Shown one piece after another: positions 6,100-9,103 of a stretch of DNA of 9,103 bases. The notes below the pieces were generated by a model that was not told where the DNA came from, ran no database searches, and was given only the letters and a program-made list of their open reading frames with translations. A program made the position numbers and the translations under genes. Every line of letters starts with the position of its first letter. The first letter of the stretch is position 1. Source of the stretch: Acidobacteriota bacterium (GTDB taxonomy: Bacteria > Acidobacteriota > Holophagae > Thermotomaculales > Thermotomaculaceae); NCBI GenBank assembly GCA_003650445.1, contig QMQE01000101.1:1-9103 (forward strand), read 5' to 3'.

Positions 6100-7200
6100 T
6101 CAATATTTTTTCCGCCCCCTCAATATTCTCTGCGCTGCTCGCCGGACAAATTCCGACAGGGAACGGTCTCGATTGATCAATTGCAGATCCCGATCTGTCA
6201 AGCGATGAAGCAATCCCAGGGTAATGTCCTGAGGAACTTTTGGGTTCTTTACAAGGCTCAACACAATCTTGTATTTTTTCAGGTACGTCCTGTTGGTTGC
6301 GACCTTTCTCAACACATCCCGATGTACATTTCTCAAGGAAGCGATGGTCTCTGCCTCACTCTCTGTCAATTTGGGGCTCTGCATGACTGCCAGTGCTACG
6401 ATACGGTTTGAATCACGAATCAGAATAGCCCTTTCTTCCTTGTTTCCCTTTAATGCCCTTTGTATTTTCTCAGAAACATTCATCTTCAACAATTTCTGAT
6501 AAGTATTGAGATCCATATCGTCTTCGATTTCGATTTCGGATGGGGCACTCAAAATATCCGGGCTTTCCTCAGAAACCAGTTCAGAATAGGCGGCAAGAAC
6601 ATCATCTGAAGTTTCCTCTGTGGCACTTTCATCTGAAACAGATTCGTCTCCGGGTTCTCCCCGAAACTGTTCATCCGCTGTTCGGTCTGGCTTTTCATCC
6701 AACAAGCCATATTTCAGGTATTCCTGTAATCGCCGCGACTGAGCCTGAGACAATGCCTCATTTCCCTTCAGAGTTTCAAAAACATTTGGATAAGATTGAA
6801 GAATTGCATGGTTATTCAACAGATAGTCCACAACCAGATTTGATGAGAGTTTTGCCATCTTCTCCAGGATTTCGCCAGTGCAGGCAGGATTTCGAAGAAT
6901 ATCAAGATAATATTTCTCCGTATTTTCCTGCCCTCCTTTGCGAAGAACATCCAAATAAAAAGATAGCGAATCGATGTCGTTTGTATGGATCAGAAAATCA
7001 CTGACAGTGTCCTGGGAAATTTCAAAGAAAGAACGAAAAACCGCCTCCTGAATCCCCGGATCTCCTTTCAAATACACAACAGGAAACAGGGCAAGGACCT
7101 GGTCCGGAGGCAATGGAAACGTAAGCGTCGCAATGGCAGACAACACATCCGCCGGTACGCTGCCATCCAGTATTTTCTTCTTCAGGTCCAACATAGGCAC
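6100..7200 (-). CDS. Uncharacterised helical-repeat (HEAT/LRV-like) protein with acidic linker
   Basis: No established function is known to me. The 366-residue product has no signal peptide or membrane segment, so it is probably cytoplasmic. It has three parts: an alpha-helical N-terminal half (about 1-165), a strongly acidic, Ser/Glu/Asp-rich, probably disordered linker (about 168-230), and a C-terminal helical domain (about 232-366) with a basic end (RGRKKY). The C-terminal part carries repeats resembling leucine-rich-variant/HEAT units (IRDSNRIVALAVMQSPKLT; ATNRTYLKKYKIVLSLVKNP). From memory I associate this KGNKEER...IRD...NPK pattern with conserved hypothetical proteins of Acidobacteriota and Myxococcota/Desulfobacterota. 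The GTG start at 7198-7200 directly follows the RodZ-like stop (TGA|GTG). A GGGGAG lies 12 nt upstream. An in-frame ATG at 7192-7194 is the alternative start. The direct junction points to coupled translation with the RodZ-like gene. A scaffold or adaptor role is inference only. Confidence 0.8.
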   Translation of the reverse strand: MPMLDLKKKILDGSVPADVLSAIATLTFPLPPDQVLALFPVVYLKGDPGIQEAVFRSFFEISQDTVSDFLIHTNDIDSLSFYLDVLRKGGQENTEKYYLDILRNPACTGEILEKMAKLSSNLVVDYLLNNHAILQSYPNVFETLKGNEALSQAQSRRLQEYLKYGLLDEKPDRTADEQFRGEPGDESVSDESATEETSDDVLAAYSELVSEESPDILSAPSEIEIEDDMDLNTYQKLLKMNVSEKIQRALKGNKEERAILIRDSNRIVALAVMQSPKLTESEAETIASLRNVHRDVLRKVATNRTYLKKYKIVLSLVKNPKVPQDITLGLLHRLTDRDLQLINRDRSLSEFVRRAAQRILRGRKKY

Positions 7201-8094
7201 TCAGTCACGGTTCTCCCCGCTTCCCTTTAAAACAAAGTCCTTCACAACTCGCTGGCCTGCAGGGAATATCACCTTTTCGTTGTTCACAAATACACGAACA
7301 TGTTCTGCGTTTCCCAGGCTTATCAATGCGGGAGCTGAACAATTTATCGAATAGAGCTCCCCCTTCATCAGGATAAAATCCATCTCTTTCTCAGGACATC
7401 TTAAATGAATCCAGCACTTTTCATCTGCCTCGAAACGTACCGGAAATTCCTGCCCCCTTTTTCCCATGTCAGATACAGAATCCAGCCCCTTTCCTGTGTT
7501 CAGCCCGGGAACTGCAACCTCCCCCGAAAGCTGCCGGGCAGAAGATACATTCCCGGCCGGTAATTCAGAGGGTGCCAAAGGCATTTTCTTTTCCGCTACC
7601 TTAGAATCCGCCACCTGAGTATTCAGCTTGCTCCGGGAAGTCGTCGGCTTTTCATGACTCGCCAGATCTGCTGCTTCTTTTGATGGAGAAGGCAGAACCG
7701 TTTTCACAGACTTCGGATTCGGTTCTCCGGCAGATGACAGACGACTCCATACCCCTTGTCTGAAACTCCAGAAACCACCGGCCAAAAGTAAAATTACTAT
7801 GATAATCCCAATCATCCCGCGGTGAGATTCTTTTTCAGGAAATTTTTCTGATTCCACAGGATTCGGTTCCACTCCAAATATCTTTTCCAGAATCGGTTCC
7901 GACGGCACGTCAATGGCTTTACAATACTGGCGAATGAAATTTCTGGCAAACACGCCGGAAGGAAGTTCTCCAAAATCTCCCGCTTCAATGTTTTTTAACA
8001 ATCTGATACTGATTTTGGTGGATTTTTCAATATCCCCCAATGCCAACCCTTTTTCTTCACGTTTTTTCTTTAACCGCAAACCGATCTCTCGCAT
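7201..8094 (-). CDS. RodZ-like membrane protein (HTH_25, TM segment, DUF4115)
   Basis: The 297-residue product has the RodZ architecture. It opens with an N-terminal Xre-like helix-turn-helix (about 1-70) with the family signature GVFARNFIRQYCKAIDVP (47-64), which in E. coli RodZ binds the actin homologue MreB rather than DNA. One membrane segment follows (about 94-109). A long low-complexity Ser/Pro/Lys linker (about 117-213) leads to a periplasmic DUF4115 beta domain (about 216-291, with CWIHLRC and LGNAEHVRVFVNNE). RodZ supports rod shape and the elongation machinery. Many diderms carry several paralogues, so this may instead be a RodZ-like partner of the pilus system. Three cysteines (227, 233, 252) lie in the periplasmic domain. 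The ATG at 8092-8094 is preceded by GGTGAT, a modest ribosome-binding site. The gene starts an operon with the helical-repeat gene. I give no symbol because paralogy cannot be excluded. Confidence 0.87.
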   Translation of the reverse strand: MREIGLRLKKKREEKGLALGDIEKSTKISIRLLKNIEAGDFGELPSGVFARNFIRQYCKAIDVPSEPILEKIFGVEPNPVESEKFPEKESHRGMIGIIIVILLLAGGFWSFRQGVWSRLSSAGEPNPKSVKTVLPSPSKEAADLASHEKPTTSRSKLNTQVADSKVAEKKMPLAPSELPAGNVSSARQLSGEVAVPGLNTGKGLDSVSDMGKRGQEFPVRFEADEKCWIHLRCPEKEMDFILMKGELYSINCSAPALISLGNAEHVRVFVNNEKVIFPAGQRVVKDFVLKGSGENRD

Positions 8095-8125
8095 ATCACC
8101 CGTCTTTTGTCAGATTTTCAAGCTC

Positions 8126-8154
8126 AGGATAAACGATTGTTTTTAACTGTTCAA
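8126..8154 (-). promoter_or_regulatory. Possible promoter of the RodZ-like operon
   Basis: On the minus strand there is TTGAAC (8149-8154), a 17-bp spacer (8132-8148) and TATCCT (8126-8131), each four of six to consensus. It lies between the terminator of the upstream gene and the RodZ-like start, where a promoter is expected. The match itself is weak. The remainder of the 138-bp gap shows nothing else clear. Confidence 0.35.
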
Positions 8155-8180
8155 GTAGAAAATATCTCTAGGCTGTTGAA

Positions 8181-8210
8181 ATAAAAAAGCGCGGGCTAAG
8201 CCCGCGCCTC
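8181..8210 (-). terminator. Rho-independent terminator of the P-domain gene
   Basis: A perfect 8-bp G+C-only stem (8189-8196 with 8200-8207) closes a 3-nt loop, and on the minus strand is followed at once by six T (8183-8188) and then ATTTC. It begins about 25 bp after the stop codon of the P-domain gene. The plus-strand side has only a weak T run, so it works mainly for minus-strand transcription. It separates the exported protein gene from the downstream cluster. Confidence 0.92.
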
Positions 8211-8232
8211 ATTTTCAGCTCAATTGCTGTTA

Positions 8233-9103
8233 TTAATAGGAAAATGAAAGTTTCCAGTTGTCCAGAGTACCGACATCAGCACCGGCATTGTCTGTCACTT
8301 TCAGCTTCCAGTTTCCGTGGATTGCAAGGCCACCACTGGCCGTTATCGTCCACGTCTTATTGATATTATTGGCAGAACCACCTTCCCGGTTGGAGAGCAC
8401 TGCGCTGGAGCCATTTGGGGCGTAAAGTGTCACAATCAGGTCCCCAATATAGGTATGGGTAATATTCACCGTCACATCAAAGCTGGTGACCGTGGCACTG
8501 GCACTGACGTTGAGGGTACTGGTTATACCGGTTGAATTGTTGTCGGGAATAGACATCGGGGTGTCTGTACTTGAAAAATCATGTGTAGCACTGGAATACG
8601 TAGCCTTCACTGTCAAGGACCAGCTGTCAATGGTTCCGGTATCATATCGGGCCAAATCCTTCACTTTCAATGTCCAGGTTCCAACCGCGTCCTGGCCATT
8701 AAAGTTGCTCAGCGAATAGGTCTTATTGATATTATTTGCTGATCCGCCTTCCCGGTTGGATAGAGTTACTTCTGTTCCGGATGGTGATATCAGGGACACC
8801 ACAAGGTCTCCGATGTAAGTATGCGTGATATTCACCGTTACCTGAAGATCCTGAATACTGTGACCGTCATTCAGTACCAGTGTGGATGTAACTCCTGTGG
8901 AGTTGTTGTCAGGAATAGATTTTGGTACATCACCGGAACTGAAGGTGCGTGTATCCACGGTACCGGAAGCAGGATTTACCGTTACCGTTACATCCTGGCT
9001 AACAGTCCCGCCATCGCCTGTTGCCGTCAGCGTGTAAGTTGTGGTGCTGGTCGGGCTCACGCTCATGGACCCGTCTACTGCGACGGAAGAACCGTCGATG
9101 GTG
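8233..9103 (-). CDS. Secreted protein with Ig-like and two tandem C-terminal P-domains (partial, N-terminus beyond right edge)
   Basis: Only the last 289 codons are inside the window. The frame is open to the edge, and the ATG at 9064-9066 is internal because the Ig-like strand pattern continues upstream of it (TIDGSSVAVDGS). The visible part begins with the end of a bacterial Ig-like module (SVSPTSTTTYTLTATGDGGT, then TVTVNP). Two proprotein-convertase P-domains follow (about 8602-8955 and 8236-8590). Each has SIPDNNSTG, VTVNITHTYIGDL, LSNREGGSANNINKT and a final GT-[IL]-D-x-W-x-L strand. In bacteria such P-domains usually sit at the C-terminus of secreted subtilisin-like or metalloproteases, where they aid folding, stability or substrate and surface binding. 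The catalytic part, if any, is outside the window, so the enzyme class is unknown. A strong terminator follows the TAA stop. Operonic linkage to the pil cluster is therefore unlikely. Confidence 0.85.
   Translation of the reverse strand, partial: TIDGSSVAVDGSMSVSPTSTTTYTLTATGDGGTVSQDVTVTVNPASGTVDTRTFSSGDVPKSIPDNNSTGVTSTLVLNDGHSIQDLQVTVNITHTYIGDLVVSLISPSGTEVTLSNREGGSANNINKTYSLSNFNGQDAVGTWTLKVKDLARYDTGTIDSWSLTVKATYSSATHDFSSTDTPMSIPDNNSTGITSTLNVSASATVTSFDVTVNITHTYIGDLIVTLYAPNGSSAVLSNREGGSANNINKTWTITASGGLAIHGNWKLKVTDNAGADVGTLDNWKLSFSY
8236..8967 (-). repeat. Tandem duplication of a 366-bp P-domain unit
   Basis: Two coding units are offset by exactly 366 bp (122 codons). Identical blocks include the 16-nt run at 8355-8370 and 8721-8736, and the 14-nt run at 8381-8394 and 8747-8760, both with the same offset. 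The proteins share VTVNITHTYIGDL and LSNREGGSANNINKT exactly but diverge elsewhere (SLISPSGTEVT versus TLYAPNGSSAV). This points to an older in-frame duplication under selection. The outer borders are approximate. Confidence 0.85.

Noticed and set aside
6540..7004. Plus-strand open frame of 154 codons opposite the helical-repeat gene
   Set aside because: It lies wholly antisense to a better supported gene. Its product is rich in His, Pro and Arg with no recognisable domain, and no convincing ribosome-binding site or promoter precedes it.
7201..8094. Reading the HTH protein as a DNA-binding transcription regulator of the pil genes
   Set aside because: The signature GVFARNFIRQYCKA, the membrane segment and the DUF4115 domain fit RodZ-like proteins, in which the HTH usually serves protein binding.

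Overview
All supported genes in this window lie on the minus strand, so the biological reading direction is right to left. The core is a type IV pilus alignment and secretin operon, pilM-pilN-pilO-pilP-pilQ, with pilQ cut by the left edge. Upstream of it are a J-domain/TPR protein, a PP2C-type Ser/Thr phosphatase, an uncharacterised helical-repeat protein and a RodZ-like membrane HTH protein. At the right edge is the C-terminal end of a secreted protein with two tandem P-domains.

Organism: the secretin, PilP and periplasmic PilN/PilO imply a diderm bacterium. The base composition is moderate, by eye somewhat below 50% G+C. Three things recall Acidobacteriota and related lineages (Aminicenantota, Myxococcota/Desulfobacterota): the PilMNOPQ set next to a PP2C phosphatase, the helical-repeat family, and an exported protein with Ig-like and P-domains. 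This placement is inference from remembered family patterns, not from a search. Nothing in the window looks recently transferred. I see no tRNA, rRNA, CRISPR array or insertion sequence.

Layout, in transcription order. (1) 9103-8233: end of the P-domain protein, closed by a textbook intrinsic terminator at 8183-8207. (2) 8094-6100: RodZ-like gene and the helical-repeat gene, joined TGA|GTG with no gap. (3) A 60-bp gap with a good sigma70-type promoter, then 6039-4609: J-domain/TPR gene and PP2C phosphatase gene, 3 bp apart. (4) A gap with a second strong promoter (perfect TTGACA, 17-bp spacer), then 4521-1: pilM, pilN, pilO, pilP and pilQ, with gaps of 0, 8, -4 and 9 bp or thereabouts. No terminator is visible between blocks 2, 3 and 4, so readthrough is possible and the two internal promoters may subdivide one long operon.

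How the genes work together: PilM (cytoplasmic, actin-like) binds the INLL tail of PilN. PilN and PilO form the inner-membrane and periplasmic alignment complex, PilP links it to the periplasmic N-domains of PilQ, and PilQ forms the outer-membrane pore. The four upstream genes are not standard pilus parts. Their placement suggests regulation or assembly support: a phosphatase implies reversible Ser/Thr phosphorylation, a J-domain/TPR protein implies an Hsp70-linked adaptor, and the RodZ-like protein plus helical-repeat partner implies an envelope or cytoskeletal scaffold. The RodZ-like/helical-repeat pair and the J-TPR/phosphatase pair are the least explained parts of the window.
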